Source: Silvimonas amylolytica (GTDB lineage: Bacteria > Pseudomonadota > Gammaproteobacteria > Burkholderiales > Chitinibacteraceae). Taken from it: DNA of 64,000 nt. The stretch lies in assembly GCF_014645555.1 (NCBI RefSeq), contig NZ_BMLY01000001.1, forward strand, positions 453,939 through 517,938. Reading direction: 5' to 3'. A model generated the notes under the pieces. That model was given only the letters and a program-made list of their open reading frames with translations, had not been told where the DNA came from and searched no databases. Positions 9,555 to 20,480 of the stretch are shown piece after piece. The position numbers and the translations under genes were made by a program. How positions within the stretch are numbered: position 1 is the stretch's first letter; each line of letters begins with the position of its first letter.

Positions 9555-10340
9555 TCAGGCAATACGTTTCAGATAACCGTCCGGCGCAACGGTAATCAGC
9601 AATTTGTTTTCAATGGTGTGGTCAATCTCGAATTCAGGATTGTTTTTCAGCCATTGATGCACCGCCGTTTTCGGGTTGTCACCGACACCCCACGGCCGGT
9701 CGGGGAAGGCATCGGCAGGCATGTCTTCCACCACCGTGTCAAACACCACGCAGTAGCTCCCTGGCGTGGTCAGCGGCGCATAGGCCTCCAGTTCTGCCAG
9801 CACATGGGCATGCGTATGGTTAGAGTCCAGACAGACCAGTACCCGCTCGCAACCCCGTGCCCGGGCGTGTACCTGGGCAATGACCTGCGGATCAATCGAT
9901 GAGCCCTGGATCATCTCGATTTTATGTGCCAGCGGGTGAGCTTCGATAGCAGCCCGATTGTGCTCGCGGATATCAATATCCAGACCCAGGACCGTGCGCT
10001 TGCTGGCTTTCGGGTCAAGTGGCACGCCTTGTTCGACTGCATCGCAATAATCCAGCAAGGCCAGCATGGATGCACTCATGATCAATGAGCCACCGTGGGC
10101 AATGCCGGTTTCAATAATCAGATCAGGCCGCAGTTGCCAGATCAGTTCCTGCATGGCGACCATGTCTTGCGGCAGCTGAATAATGGGGCGGCCCAGCGCC
10201 TTGAAGTTGTAGGTGTATTTATGGGGCGCTGTCTGGACCACAAAATCCACACCCATTTTTTTCAGTTTTGCGTCTGCGCCCTGCGCTGCAATATCCTGGA
10301 CTCGTTCTGCCTCAAAGCGGGCGTACATGTCGTCTGTCAT
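9555..10340 (-). CDS. CmcI-like (cephalosporin hydroxylase family) methyltransferase
   Basis: Product of 261 residues in the cephalosporin hydroxylase/CmcI family, whose members have a Rossmann SAM-methyltransferase fold and are frequent in glycan clusters, where sugar O-methylation is the usual proposal. Visible features are the acidic glycine loop IIETGIAHGGSLIMSASML (about 95-113), VLGLDIDIREHNR (about 137-149) and VLVCLDSNHTHAHV (about 185-198). GAGG precedes the ATG. The gene ends 19 bases before the giant glycosyltransferase, so they are co-transcribed. It is 118 bases after the acyltransferase gene, the only sizeable gap in the operon. Methylation of a hydroxyl on the finished sugar is an inference. 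Confidence 0.8.
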   Translation of the reverse strand: MTDDMYARFEAERVQDIAAQGADAKLKKMGVDFVVQTAPHKYTYNFKALGRPIIQLPQDMVAMQELIWQLRPDLIIETGIAHGGSLIMSASMLALLDYCDAVEQGVPLDPKASKRTVLGLDIDIREHNRAAIEAHPLAHKIEMIQGSSIDPQVIAQVHARARGCERVLVCLDSNHTHAHVLAELEAYAPLTTPGSYCVVFDTVVEDMPADAFPDRPWGVGDNPKTAVHQWLKNNPEFEIDHTIENKLLITVAPDGYLKRIA

Positions 10341-10458
10341 GGAAACCTCAATGGTTTGATCCCGTCTGGCGGGAATGTACTGGTCTGGCGCGACGCCGGT
10401 TTTGCCAGTGCCTGCTCTGCACTACCCGCGCCATTTTAATCTGTCTTCTACTCTGCGT

Positions 10459-11112
10459 TTATCGCGGCACATGAGGATCACGCATTCTGAGTACCCGCGC
10501 CGGATTCCCCACCATAACCGCACCCGCCGGCACATCTTTGGTAATCACTGCGCCTGCGCCAATCACCGCCCAATCCCCGATTTTCAGCCTGGGCAATATG
10601 GTGGCGCCTGCGCCGACAAATACCCCGCGGCCTATTTCAACACAGCCACACACCGAGACACCAGGGGCAATAAATGAAGATTCTCCAACCTGCGTTTCAT
10701 GGCCAATCAATGCGCCGATGTGCATGCACACATTGTCAGCCAGTTTCACCCCGGCTTGCACAATAACGCCTTCGCGCAAATAAATGCCTGTACCCAATTC
10801 CACCATCATCAAATCAATGGTGGGGTGGATCAGGTTGCTCATTGCAAAGCCTGCGCTAAGCATATATTGCGTCGTCTCATGCCGGGTAACGCAATCACCG
10901 GAAATCAGGTTCACAAAGGTGTAGTGGGCCGGATCAAACCGGGGCAACACATCAAAACCGCCAAACACCGGCAGACCGTAGAAATCCTGGCCTTTTTTGG
11001 CCGGATCATTGTCGATATATCCGGCAAAGTCGACCAAACCCTGCTCGCGCACCCGTTGCAATATGCGGGGGGACTCCGGGTTATTGGCCCCGAGCAGCAA
11101 GACTTTTTTCAC
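10459..11112 (-). CDS. PglD/NeuD-like sugar O- or N-acyltransferase
   Basis: Product of 217 residues with an N-terminal Rossmann-like half (KKVLLLGANNPESPRI, about 1-90) and a left-handed beta-helix of hexapeptide repeats (about 95-205; ASGVI-type turns such as SSFIAPGVSVCGCVEIG and VFVGAGATILPRLKIG). This is the layout of PglD, NeuD and VioB-like enzymes that acylate amino sugars from acyl-CoA. The GTG start overlaps the stop codon of the aminotransferase gene (GTGA), so translation is coupled. Following an aminotransferase directly, it most likely N-acylates the new amino group. The acyl donor cannot be read from sequence. Confidence 0.85.
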   Translation of the reverse strand: MKKVLLLGANNPESPRILQRVREQGLVDFAGYIDNDPAKKGQDFYGLPVFGGFDVLPRFDPAHYTFVNLISGDCVTRHETTQYMLSAGFAMSNLIHPTIDLMMVELGTGIYLREGVIVQAGVKLADNVCMHIGALIGHETQVGESSFIAPGVSVCGCVEIGRGVFVGAGATILPRLKIGDWAVIGAGAVITKDVPAGAVMVGNPARVLRMRDPHVPR

Positions 11113-12233
11113 CGCACCTCCGGCAACACGCTCAGCAGGCAGGCAGCAACCCGCTCGATCTGCTCGAGGGTCAGATCGTGATAGCTGGGCAAATTGATTG
11201 CGCGCGTGGGGATATCAAATGCAACCCGGTTCTCGGGCATCGCGACGAAAGGGGGTGTACTGGACAGCGGGCTAAAAAAGACCCGCGCATCAATTTGTTC
11301 ACGCTGAAACGCCGCCTGCAATTGTTCACGCGTCACCCCAATGGCCGGGTCAAACACGGCAGTTGGCATCCAGTAACCGTTGAGCGTGCCGGCCGGCTCC
11401 GGGTTCAGGCTGATCTGCGGCCAGGCGCGCAACGCAGCTTGATACTGATGAAACACCTCGCGCTTGCGTGCAACCAGTTCATCAATCCGTTCCAGTTGCG
11501 CGCAACCGATCGCCGCCTGGATGTTGGACATTTTGTATTTGAAGCCGATCTCCGCCGGCCAGAACTGGCGGGTTTCGCCACGCTTGCGCCCGTGGTTGCT
11601 CAGGGTCAGTACCCGCTCATATAAATCAGGGTCGCTGGTGACAAACATGCCGCCTTCGCCCGTGGTCATGGTTTTGGTGCCGTGAAACGAAAACACGCCA
11701 AAGCGCCCTATCGATCCTGCACGACGGCCGTGAAAAACCGAGCCGATAGCCTCTGCAGCATCTTCGATCAGCACCAGCCCATGACGCTCGGCAATCACAG
11801 CCAGTGCATCCATCTCGCACAGATTACCGTAGATGTGGGTCGCCACAATCGCGCGGGTTCTGGGTGTAATGGCCGCCTCTACCCGAGCAGGGTCAAGACA
11901 CCACGATTGCGGCAGCACATCGACAAATACCGGGGTTGCGCCAACATGAACGATGGGCGCCACGGTCGCAATCCAGTTGGTGTCGGCCAGGATGACCTCA
12001 TCACCCGCGCCGATATCCAGCGCGGCCAGCGCCATATGCATTGCCCCAGTGCAACTGGACGTCGCAATGGCATGGGTAGCACCAATCCAGGCGGCAAAGT
12101 CCCGCTCAAAGCGGTTGATGTAGTCGTAACAGCGCTCACCCCAGCCATTAGCCGCCGCATCTGTGGCGTAGCTAATCTCACGATCGGTAATGGAGGGCTT
12201 GGTATACAGGATGCGTGCTTGCGTTGGGCTCAC
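11109..12233 (-). CDS. DegT/DnrJ/EryC1 sugar aminotransferase (PLP)
   Basis: A 374-residue PLP-dependent nucleotide-sugar aminotransferase of the VioA/ArnB/PglE type, converting a keto sugar to an amino sugar. Motifs seen are ATSSCTGAMHMALAALDIGAGDEVI, IYGNLCEMDAL, LVLIEDAAEAIGS and FSFHGTKTMTTGEGG; the Lys of the last motif is the PLP-binding residue. That Lys argues against RfbH-type 3-dehydrases, which have His there, so this is a true transaminase. The GTG at 12233 overlaps the upstream stop as GTGA; a longer in-frame reading lacks family similarity. The likely substrate is a CDP-4-keto sugar made by the upstream genes. Confidence 0.87.
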   Translation of the reverse strand: MSPTQARILYTKPSITDREISYATDAAANGWGERCYDYINRFERDFAAWIGATHAIATSSCTGAMHMALAALDIGAGDEVILADTNWIATVAPIVHVGATPVFVDVLPQSWCLDPARVEAAITPRTRAIVATHIYGNLCEMDALAVIAERHGLVLIEDAAEAIGSVFHGRRAGSIGRFGVFSFHGTKTMTTGEGGMFVTSDPDLYERVLTLSNHGRKRGETRQFWPAEIGFKYKMSNIQAAIGCAQLERIDELVARKREVFHQYQAALRAWPQISLNPEPAGTLNGYWMPTAVFDPAIGVTREQLQAAFQREQIDARVFFSPLSSTPPFVAMPENRVAFDIPTRAINLPSYHDLTLEQIERVAACLLSVLPEVR

Positions 12234-13453
12234 AGGATTTCCACCTCGGGTACGGCCACTACAAACTGCCCGCCCCACTCGCGGATGCCGGCCAGTTGTT
12301 GCATGACTTCATGTTTCAGATTCCACGGCAGGATCAGGACAAAATCCGGTCGGGCATCGAGTAATGCTTGCGGGGTAATCACCTGAATATGGCTGCCCGG
12401 CAAGTACTTGCCTTGCTTGGATGGTGCCGCATCTGCCACTTGCGCCAGTAGCAGCCCATCCACGCCTGCGTAATTGAGCAGCGTATTCCCTTTTGCTGCT
12501 GCGCCATAGCCAAGCACTTTTTTTCCGAGGCGTTTTTGTTCCAGCAAAAAGGCTTGCAGACCCAGTCGTACGCCTTCGGCGCGAGACTGGAAATTGCGAT
12601 AAATCTGCGGTTGATCCAGCCCGGCGGCCCGCTCGCCAGCCAGCGTTGCTGCCACCCCGGGTTGTTCTGCATGGGTCGCGTCCTGCGAGCAGGCGTAGAC
12701 GCGCAAGCTGCCGCCATGTGTAGGCAGCACTTCTACGTCATATACCCGCAGGCCGGCCTGACTCAGGATAGGCTGTACAGCCAGCAGCGACAGATAGGAA
12801 AAATGCTCGTGATAAACAGTATCGAACTGGATTTGCTCGATCAGGTTCTGCAAATGAGGAAATTCAAACGTCACCGTGCCCTGGGGCGTCAGCAAATGTG
12901 CAATGCCGGCCACAAAGTCGTTGATGTCCGGCACATGCGCCAACACATTGTTGGCGACGACCAGATCTGCGGCCCCATGCCGAGCGCGTAACGCCTCTGC
13001 ACTTTCCACGCCCAGAAAGACTTCTTCGATCTGCAGGCCGCGGCTACGCGCCGCTTCTGCCGTGCTGTGGGTGGGCTCAACGCCGACGCACCGAATCCTC
13101 TGTTGCGCAACGTACTGCAAGAGATAACCATCGTTGGCGGCGACTTCGATCACCAGTGACTGCTCACCGAGTCCAAGCCGGCTGGCGATCATTTCCACAT
13201 ACTTTTGCGCATGTGCCAGCCATGTCGATGAGGTCGAGGAGAAATACGCATACCCCGCATCAAACAGCTCATCGTGGCGGGCAAAGTCTTCAGTTTGCAC
13301 CAGCCAGCATTGCTCGCAGACTTTCACCCGCAGCGGAAAATATGTTTCCGGCGCAGACAAACGGGCGATGTCCAGATAAGCATTGGATGGTGGTGAAAAG
13401 CCCAGATCAACAAAATCAAGCTGCAAAGGGCTGTGGCAATGACGACACTTCAT
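12230..13453 (-). CDS. Sugar C-methyltransferase (zinc-binding N-terminus, SAM-dependent)
   Basis: A 407-residue enzyme of the TylC3/NovU-like family that adds a carbon-linked methyl group to 4-keto nucleotide sugars. The N-terminal zinc-binding unit has CRHC at residues 3-6 and CEQC at 46-49. The SAM-binding domain starts near 95 (LVIEVAANDGYLLQYV) and contains VVANNVLAHVPDI. The C-terminal third is the C-methyltransferase domain (KKVLGYGAAAKGNTLLNYAG; FVLILPWNLKHEV). ATG overlaps the preceding epimerase stop (ATGA). In this pathway it probably methylates next to the 4-keto group, giving a branched sugar. The position methylated is inferred from the family. Confidence 0.85.
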   Translation of the reverse strand: MKCRHCHSPLQLDFVDLGFSPPSNAYLDIARLSAPETYFPLRVKVCEQCWLVQTEDFARHDELFDAGYAYFSSTSSTWLAHAQKYVEMIASRLGLGEQSLVIEVAANDGYLLQYVAQQRIRCVGVEPTHSTAEAARSRGLQIEEVFLGVESAEALRARHGAADLVVANNVLAHVPDINDFVAGIAHLLTPQGTVTFEFPHLQNLIEQIQFDTVYHEHFSYLSLLAVQPILSQAGLRVYDVEVLPTHGGSLRVYACSQDATHAEQPGVAATLAGERAAGLDQPQIYRNFQSRAEGVRLGLQAFLLEQKRLGKKVLGYGAAAKGNTLLNYAGVDGLLLAQVADAAPSKQGKYLPGSHIQVITPQALLDARPDFVLILPWNLKHEVMQQLAGIREWGGQFVVAVPEVEIL

Positions 13454-14001
13454 GGCTCAATTCCACGAAAATCTTCAGTCAGTAAAGGGTGTTGCTGATC
13501 GCGAGCAGACAACTGGGCAGGTGGCAAAGGCCAGGCAATATTCAGACGTGGATCGTTATAGCGCAGCCCGCCCTCCAGGGAAGGCGTATAAAGCGCCGTA
13601 TGCAGATACAGCAACTGCGTCGCCTCGGCCAGCGTCTGAAAGCCATGTGCACAGCCTTCTGGCAGCAGCAAGGCACGATCATTTTTTGCCGAAAGCTCGA
13701 CGCTGCGCCATTGCAGAAACGTTGGCGAACTGGCACGCAGATCGACCACTACATCAAAGACCGCCCCCGACAGACAACGGATAACCTTCTTTTCTGCAGC
13801 GGGCGGGTATTGGAAATGCAGGCCGCGGATGCTGCCTTGTTCCTGGGTGAAAGAATGATTGACCTGGCAGACATGCGAGCCCCCCAGCAACGCGGCTAGC
13901 TCGTCCGCACAGAACCAGCGCGCAAAACTGCCCCGCTCATCCCCTCGCCGGTCTGTTTCCAGAATAGCTGCCCCCGGAATATCAAGCGGCGTGATACGCA
14001 T
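13450..14001 (-). CDS. rfbC: dTDP-4-dehydrorhamnose 3,5-epimerase-like protein
   Basis: A 183-residue cupin-fold epimerase acting on a 4-keto-6-deoxy nucleotide sugar. The RmlC catalytic His lies in IRGLHFQYPP, with a second conserved block in LLPEGCAHGFQTL and the Tyr-containing LLYLHTALYTP. The ATG at 14001 shares one base with the stop of the dehydratase gene (TGATG); an upstream in-frame ATG is less likely. Because the neighbours make CDP-4-keto-6-deoxyglucose rather than the dTDP form, the substrate here is probably CDP-linked. Whether it inverts C3, C5 or both cannot be told. Confidence 0.85.
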   Translation of the reverse strand: MRITPLDIPGAAILETDRRGDERGSFARWFCADELAALLGGSHVCQVNHSFTQEQGSIRGLHFQYPPAAEKKVIRCLSGAVFDVVVDLRASSPTFLQWRSVELSAKNDRALLLPEGCAHGFQTLAEATQLLYLHTALYTPSLEGGLRYNDPRLNIAWPLPPAQLSARDQQHPLLTEDFRGIEP

Positions 14002-15074
14002 CAACGCGCCCACACCAGGCCGGCCTGCGCGGCATCGTGTTGATATTGCTGCAGTTGTTGCAGCGAGATCAGTTCGCCCCTCATCCAGTCCTGGTACCAG
14101 GCCCCGGTTTGCGCCAGCGCCTGTTGCAGCCGCCAGACCGGTTGCCAGCCCAGCCGCGAGCGGATATGCGAAGAATCCAGCCGCAGCGCGCTGGTTTCAT
14201 GGGCCACGGCACCGACCTGCCGCCACGCCACCGCCGACCAATGCGCGCCTAACTGCGTCAGCACCTCGCCCACCGAGGCAATATCGGACTCCACCGGACC
14301 AACATTCCAGGCGCACGCAACGGTTTCGTCGTCCGCCAGTAAGCGCTCGCCAATCAACAAATAAGCAGAGAGCGATTCCAGCACATGCTGCCAGGGGCGA
14401 ATGGCCAGCGGGTTGCGGATATCCACGGTCTGCCCGGCGGCAACCGCGCGGGCCACATCCGGGATCAACCGGTTCTGCGCCCAGTCTCCACCACCAATCA
14501 CGTTGCCAGCCCGAGCTGTAGCGATCAGCAAACGTGGTGCGCCGGCGCGCTCGGCAAAGCTACTACGGTAAGAGGCCGCGACCAGTTCAGCTGCGGCTTT
14601 GGAGGCGCTATACGGATCGTACCCGCCCAGGGTGTCGGTCTCCCGATAGCCCCAGCTCCATTCTTTGTTTTCGTAACACTTGTCGGTGGTAATGACGACC
14701 ACAGCCTTGACTGAATCGATCGCACGGCAGGCCTCAAGCAGATTGGCAGTCCCCATGACATTGGTTTGCCAGGTGGTCAGCGGGTCCTGGTAAGAGGCCA
14801 GCACCAGTGGCTGCGCCGCAAGATGAAAGACGATCTCCGGCCGGGCATGGGTGATCGACTGCTTCAGAGTCTCAGCGTCACGGATATCTGCCAGTGTCGA
14901 ACCGCAATCGAGCCCCAGCGCCGGCCAATGAGCTGGCTCGCCAGCGGGCGGCGGCAAGGCGTATCCCTCGACCAGTGCACCAAGTTGCTGCAACCACAGA
15001 GCAAGCCACGACCCTTTGAAACCGGTATGTCCGGTCACAAAGACGCGGCGGCCCTGGTAAATATTATTGAACAC
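14001..15074 (-). CDS. rfbG: CDP-glucose 4,6-dehydratase
   Basis: Short-chain dehydrogenase/reductase of 357 residues converting CDP-glucose to CDP-4-keto-6-deoxyglucose. The NAD-binding motif is VFVTGHTGFKGSWLALWL, the active site pair is in DPYSASKAAAEL (YxxxK), and the Thr-Asp-Lys stretch VVVITTDKCYENKEW is typical of RfbG. The start is a GTG with AGGA ten bases upstream. It follows rfbF by 16 bases. Together rfbF and rfbG commit glucose-1-phosphate to CDP-linked deoxysugars such as paratose, abequose or, here, a modified amino sugar. Confidence 0.93.
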   Translation of the reverse strand: MFNNIYQGRRVFVTGHTGFKGSWLALWLQQLGALVEGYALPPPAGEPAHWPALGLDCGSTLADIRDAETLKQSITHARPEIVFHLAAQPLVLASYQDPLTTWQTNVMGTANLLEACRAIDSVKAVVVITTDKCYENKEWSWGYRETDTLGGYDPYSASKAAAELVAASYRSSFAERAGAPRLLIATARAGNVIGGGDWAQNRLIPDVARAVAAGQTVDIRNPLAIRPWQHVLESLSAYLLIGERLLADDETVACAWNVGPVESDIASVGEVLTQLGAHWSAVAWRQVGAVAHETSALRLDSSHIRSRLGWQPVWRLQQALAQTGAWYQDWMRGELISLQQLQQYQHDAAQAGLVWAR

Positions 15075-15090
15075 GTTGATGTATCCTGGC

Positions 15091-15870
15091 TCAGTCCCAG
15101 ATTTTCCAGGGCGCTTTGCCCTGGTCCCACATCTGGTTCAACTGGATTTTATCGCGCAGCGTGTCCATGCATTTCCAGAAGCCATGATGACGATAAGCCT
15201 TGAGCTTGCCATCGCCCGCCAGCCCTTCCAGTGGCTCCCGCTCGAAGATGGTGGCATCCCCTTCCTTGATGTAATCGAACACGCCGGTACGGCAAATCAT
15301 GAAACCCGCGTTGATCCAGCCCAGATCGCCCGGCGGTTTTTCGTGAAATTCGCGGATATAACCGTTGGCATCTTCGTCCACCAAGCCAAAGCGTGGCTCT
15401 GGCTGCACACAGGTCATGGTCACCAACGCATCTGGCGAGGCCTTGTGTTGCGCCAGTTGTTCGGCAATGTTGACGTCGGATACGCCATCGCCATACGTGA
15501 GCATGAAGTCTTCGCCGCCAAGATAGTCCCGCGCCCGCAAAATACGGCCCCCGGTTTGCGAGGACAGGCCGGTTTCCAGCAGGGTGACTTTCCAGGCTTC
15601 AGACTGGTTGCGGTGCACCTCGATCTGGTTATTAGAGAGATCAATGGTGACGTCGCCCTGGTACAGGAAATAGTTGGCAAAGAACTCCTTGATGTGATTG
15701 CCCTTGTAGCCCAGCAAGACCACAAATTCGGAATAGCCCTGCGCGGCATAGATCTTCATGATGTGCCACAGAATCGGGCGCCCGCCGATCTCGACCATGG
15801 GCTTGGGTCGCAAATCTGTTTCCTCACCAAGACGTGTACCCAGACCGCCCGCAAGAATGACCACCTTCAC
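15091..15870 (-). CDS. rfbF: Glucose-1-phosphate cytidylyltransferase
   Basis: Nucleotidyltransferase making CDP-glucose from glucose-1-phosphate and CTP; about 259 residues, the family length. The signature VVILAGGLGTRLGEETDLRP lies at the N-terminus, followed by KPMVEIGGRPILWHIMKIYA and FMLTYGDGVSDVNI. The GTG at 15870 is preferred: it aligns with the usual MKAVILAGG start and has AAGGA nine bases upstream. An in-frame ATG at 15891 would overlap the phosphorylase stop as ATGA and remains possible. Its product feeds rfbG directly downstream. Confidence 0.93.
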   Translation of the reverse strand: MKVVILAGGLGTRLGEETDLRPKPMVEIGGRPILWHIMKIYAAQGYSEFVVLLGYKGNHIKEFFANYFLYQGDVTIDLSNNQIEVHRNQSEAWKVTLLETGLSSQTGGRILRARDYLGGEDFMLTYGDGVSDVNIAEQLAQHKASPDALVTMTCVQPEPRFGLVDEDANGYIREFHEKPPGDLGWINAGFMICRTGVFDYIKEGDATIFEREPLEGLAGDGKLKAYRHHGFWKCMDTLRDKIQLNQMWDQGKAPWKIWD

Positions 15871-15887
15871 GCTGTGTTTTCCTTCAT

Positions 15888-16631
15888 TCACGCCCCGGTT
15901 TGCACCAGGGCTTCAAGTACGGAATTAGCTCTCATCATGGCGGCCTCAAAAACACCGCTAGCCGCGCTGAAAACCACGCCTCGCTCGCTATCTTGCTGCC
16001 CGGCCGCCCAATTGGATACCACGGCCAACGCCGCATAGGGCACGCCTGCTTCGCGCGCCAGCACGGCCTCAGGCATGCCGGTCATCCCCACCATATCGCC
16101 GCCATCCCGCTGGATGCGCCTGATTTCAGCGGCTGTTTCAAGCCGTGGGCCTTGAGTACAGGCATAGGTGCCGCCATCAACGACGCTCACGCGGCTTTGC
16201 TGCGCAGCATCCAGCAAAGCCGAACGTAGATCATTGGAATAGGGTTCGGTGAAATCGACATGAGTAACCGGGTGTTCGCCGACCTCAAACATGGTCTGCT
16301 TTCTACCCCAGGTGTAGTCAATAATCTGATCGGGCACCACCAACACCCCCGGCCCCATATCGGCCCGAATGCCGCCGACCGAGGCAATCGCCACGATATG
16401 GGTAACCGATTGCTGGGTGAGCGCCCAGATGTTGGCGCGGTAGTTGATCAAGTGTGGCGGAATGGTGTGACCGTAGCCGTGACGTGCAATAAAGACCACC
16501 GGGCGTCCCGCTACCTCGCCAAAAGTCAGTGCGCCAGATGGATCACCATAAGGAGTGCGCACCACCAGTCTGCGCGTGACTTGCAAATTCGCCGGCTGAC
16601 CCGCGCCGGTTCCCCCAATCAGGGCAAGCAT
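15888..16631 (-). CDS. S-methyl-5'-thioinosine phosphorylase
   Basis: Purine nucleoside phosphorylase-family enzyme of 247 residues. It cleaves methylthioinosine (from deaminated methylthioadenosine) to hypoxanthine and methylthioribose-1-phosphate. Landmarks are the N-terminal LALIGGTGAG, FIARHGYGHTIPPHLINYRANI, the substrate loop GGTYACTQGPRLETAAEI and MVGMTGMPEAVLAREAGVPYA; the last matches MTIP-type enzymes more than adenosine-type MtnP. AGGAGG precedes the ATG closely. It is the first gene of the CDP-sugar operon, which is odd: the two methyltransferases downstream would release S-adenosylhomocysteine, not methylthioadenosine. It may be there only for shared expression. Confidence 0.85.
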   Translation of the reverse strand: MLALIGGTGAGQPANLQVTRRLVVRTPYGDPSGALTFGEVAGRPVVFIARHGYGHTIPPHLINYRANIWALTQQSVTHIVAIASVGGIRADMGPGVLVVPDQIIDYTWGRKQTMFEVGEHPVTHVDFTEPYSNDLRSALLDAAQQSRVSVVDGGTYACTQGPRLETAAEIRRIQRDGGDMVGMTGMPEAVLAREAGVPYAALAVVSNWAAGQQDSERGVVFSAASGVFEAAMMRANSVLEALVQTGA

Positions 16632-16723
16632 GCATTGTCCTCCTGGCCTGGCGGGTACGCCGGGGCGCGTTATATGCCATTCGATTCTTGCATCATATCG
16701 GCATCTGACCGCAATTACTAAAC

Positions 16724-16757
16724 GAGAAAAAGGGGCTGCGCGATCGCAAGCCCCTTT
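16724..16757 (-). terminator. Rho-independent terminator of galU
   Basis: Stem AAAGGGGCT/AGCCCCTTT around an 11-base loop, followed by T-rich sequence on the minus strand. It separates galU from the promoter region of the thioinosine phosphorylase operon. Confidence 0.85.
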
Positions 16758-16810
16758 GTCTTTGAATCCACACCAAAAGTTTTTACGCCACTGCGTCTGT
16801 TATACGCACC

Positions 16811-17701
16811 TCAAGCAGCCTGCTTGCCGTTAATCCCGCAGCGCTCACGCACGTAAGCGGCAAATTCTTCGCCCACTTCCGGGTGCTTGAGGCCCAGTTC
16901 GTAGGTCGCCTTGAGGAAGCCGAACTTGGAACCACAATCGTAACGCGTACCCTTCAGCGTATGCGCCAACACGTGTTGTTCCTGCATCAATGCAAAGATG
17001 CCATCCGTGAGCTGGATTTCCCCACCTTTGCCTGGCTGCACGCTTTGCAGATGGTGGAAAATACGCGGCGTCAGCACATAGCGACCGACCACAGCGAGGT
17101 TGGACGGCGCTTCTTCTGGCTTGGGTTTTTCAACAATTGAGTTGATCTTGAGGCGGCCACCTTGTGATTCCGCCACTTCCACAATGCCGTAAGAGCCTGT
17201 GTCTTCATGCGGGACCTCTTCAACGCCCAGCACGGAGCAATGGGTGTCATCAAACAGATTGACCATCAGTTTGAGCTCAGAAGAGCGGCCATCAATCAGG
17301 TCATCCGCCAGAATCACGGCAAACGGCTCATCACCCACGGCGGGCCGGGCGCACAGTACGGCATGTCCCAGGCCCAGCGCTTCGGGCTGACGGATATACA
17401 CGCAGGTGACGCCCTTGGGCAGAATCCCTTGCACGATATCCAGCAGCTTTTGTTTGTTCTTGGCGGCCAGTTCGCTTTCAAGCTCATAGGCTTTATCGAA
17501 ATGGTCTTCAATGGAACGCTTGTTGCGGCCCGTGATGAAGATCATTTCAGTGATCCCGGCGGCCAGCGCTTCTTCTACCGCATACTGGATCAGTGGTTTG
17601 TCCACGATGGACATCATTTCTTTAGGGCTGGCTTTGGTCGCCGGCAAGAAACGTGTCCCCATCCCGGCTACCGGGAATACTGCCTTACGAATTTTCTGCA
17701 T
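16811..17701 (-). CDS. galU: UTP-glucose-1-phosphate uridylyltransferase
   Basis: GalU makes UDP-glucose, a central precursor for glycans. Counted from the ATG at 17701 the protein is 296 residues, the normal GalU length. It begins [18 protein letters not shown] and includes the nucleotide loop, [18 protein letters not shown] and [16 protein letters not shown] lies about six to ten bases before this ATG, supporting independent initiation. The reading frame is open upstream, without a stop, into a Cro-like DNA-binding domain (listed separately), so a 358-residue fusion is also possible. A terminator follows. GalU competes with RfbF next door for glucose-1-phosphate. Confidence 0.94.
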   Translation of the reverse strand: MQKIRKAVFPVAGMGTRFLPATKASPKEMMSIVDKPLIQYAVEEALAAGITEMIFITGRNKRSIEDHFDKAYELESELAAKNKQKLLDIVQGILPKGVTCVYIRQPEALGLGHAVLCARPAVGDEPFAVILADDLIDGRSSELKLMVNLFDDTHCSVLGVEEVPHEDTGSYGIVEVAESQGGRLKINSIVEKPKPEEAPSNLAVVGRYVLTPRIFHHLQSVQPGKGGEIQLTDGIFALMQEQHVLAHTLKGTRYDCGSKFGFLKATYELGLKHPEVGEEFAAYVRERCGINGKQAA

Positions 17702-17887
17702 ACCGATCCCTTTACTTTGATGTCCCGAATCCAACAAACCCAGACGCAGTGCCGCACCCATGACCTGATCAGCCTGGCGCTGATGCAGTTCGTCCGGCCA
17801 TTGCGAGACCGCGGAACGCCCCAGTCCGAGCGAATCGGCAAGACGCGTTTGCGAACCGAACAAGCGAATGGCTTCTGATTTGTGCAT
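17702..17887 (-). other. Cro-like helix-turn-helix coding segment in frame with galU
   Basis: Sixty-two codons from an ATG at 17887 encode a small DNA-binding domain: [20 protein letters not shown], then [20 protein letters not shown]. This resembles Cro/YdaS-type proteins of about 65-75 residues. No stop separates it from galU, so translation from here gives an HTH-GalU fusion. The ATG has no good ribosome site, and an in-frame TTG at 17923 is no better. It may be a degenerated stand-alone repressor gene that lost its stop, or a real fusion. An inverted repeat just upstream could be its operator. Confidence 0.6.
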
Positions 17888-17904
17888 AGCATCAATGTTC
17901 AGAC

Positions 17905-17953
17905 AATTAAACAGGCAAGTCAAGAAAAGAAGTTTCTCGATAATTGTTTAATT
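17905..17953. promoter_or_regulatory. Inverted repeat upstream of HTH-galU (possible operator)
   Basis: AATTAAACA at 17905-17913 and its exact reverse complement TGTTTAATT at 17945-17953 are 31 bases apart, in an AT-rich patch that contrasts with the surrounding sequence. It lies 18 bases upstream of the HTH start codon, where a self-regulating Cro-like protein would bind. Binding is inference. Confidence 0.45.
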
Positions 17954-18028
17954 AAATAAACATCAGCGGATGGATGGTTGCAATGCGGGACAAACACTGA
18001 CGAACGGGTCAGTCGCATTGCAGGTAGA

Positions 18029-20461
<2,433 letters not shown>

Positions 20462-20480
20462 TCAATCTTGATATCGGCTA

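Noticed and set aside
11109-12233. Aminotransferase as an RfbH-type 3-dehydrase, which would give a standard 3,6-dideoxyhexose route
   Set aside because: The PLP-binding Lys is present in SFHGTK. RfbH enzymes carry His at that position.
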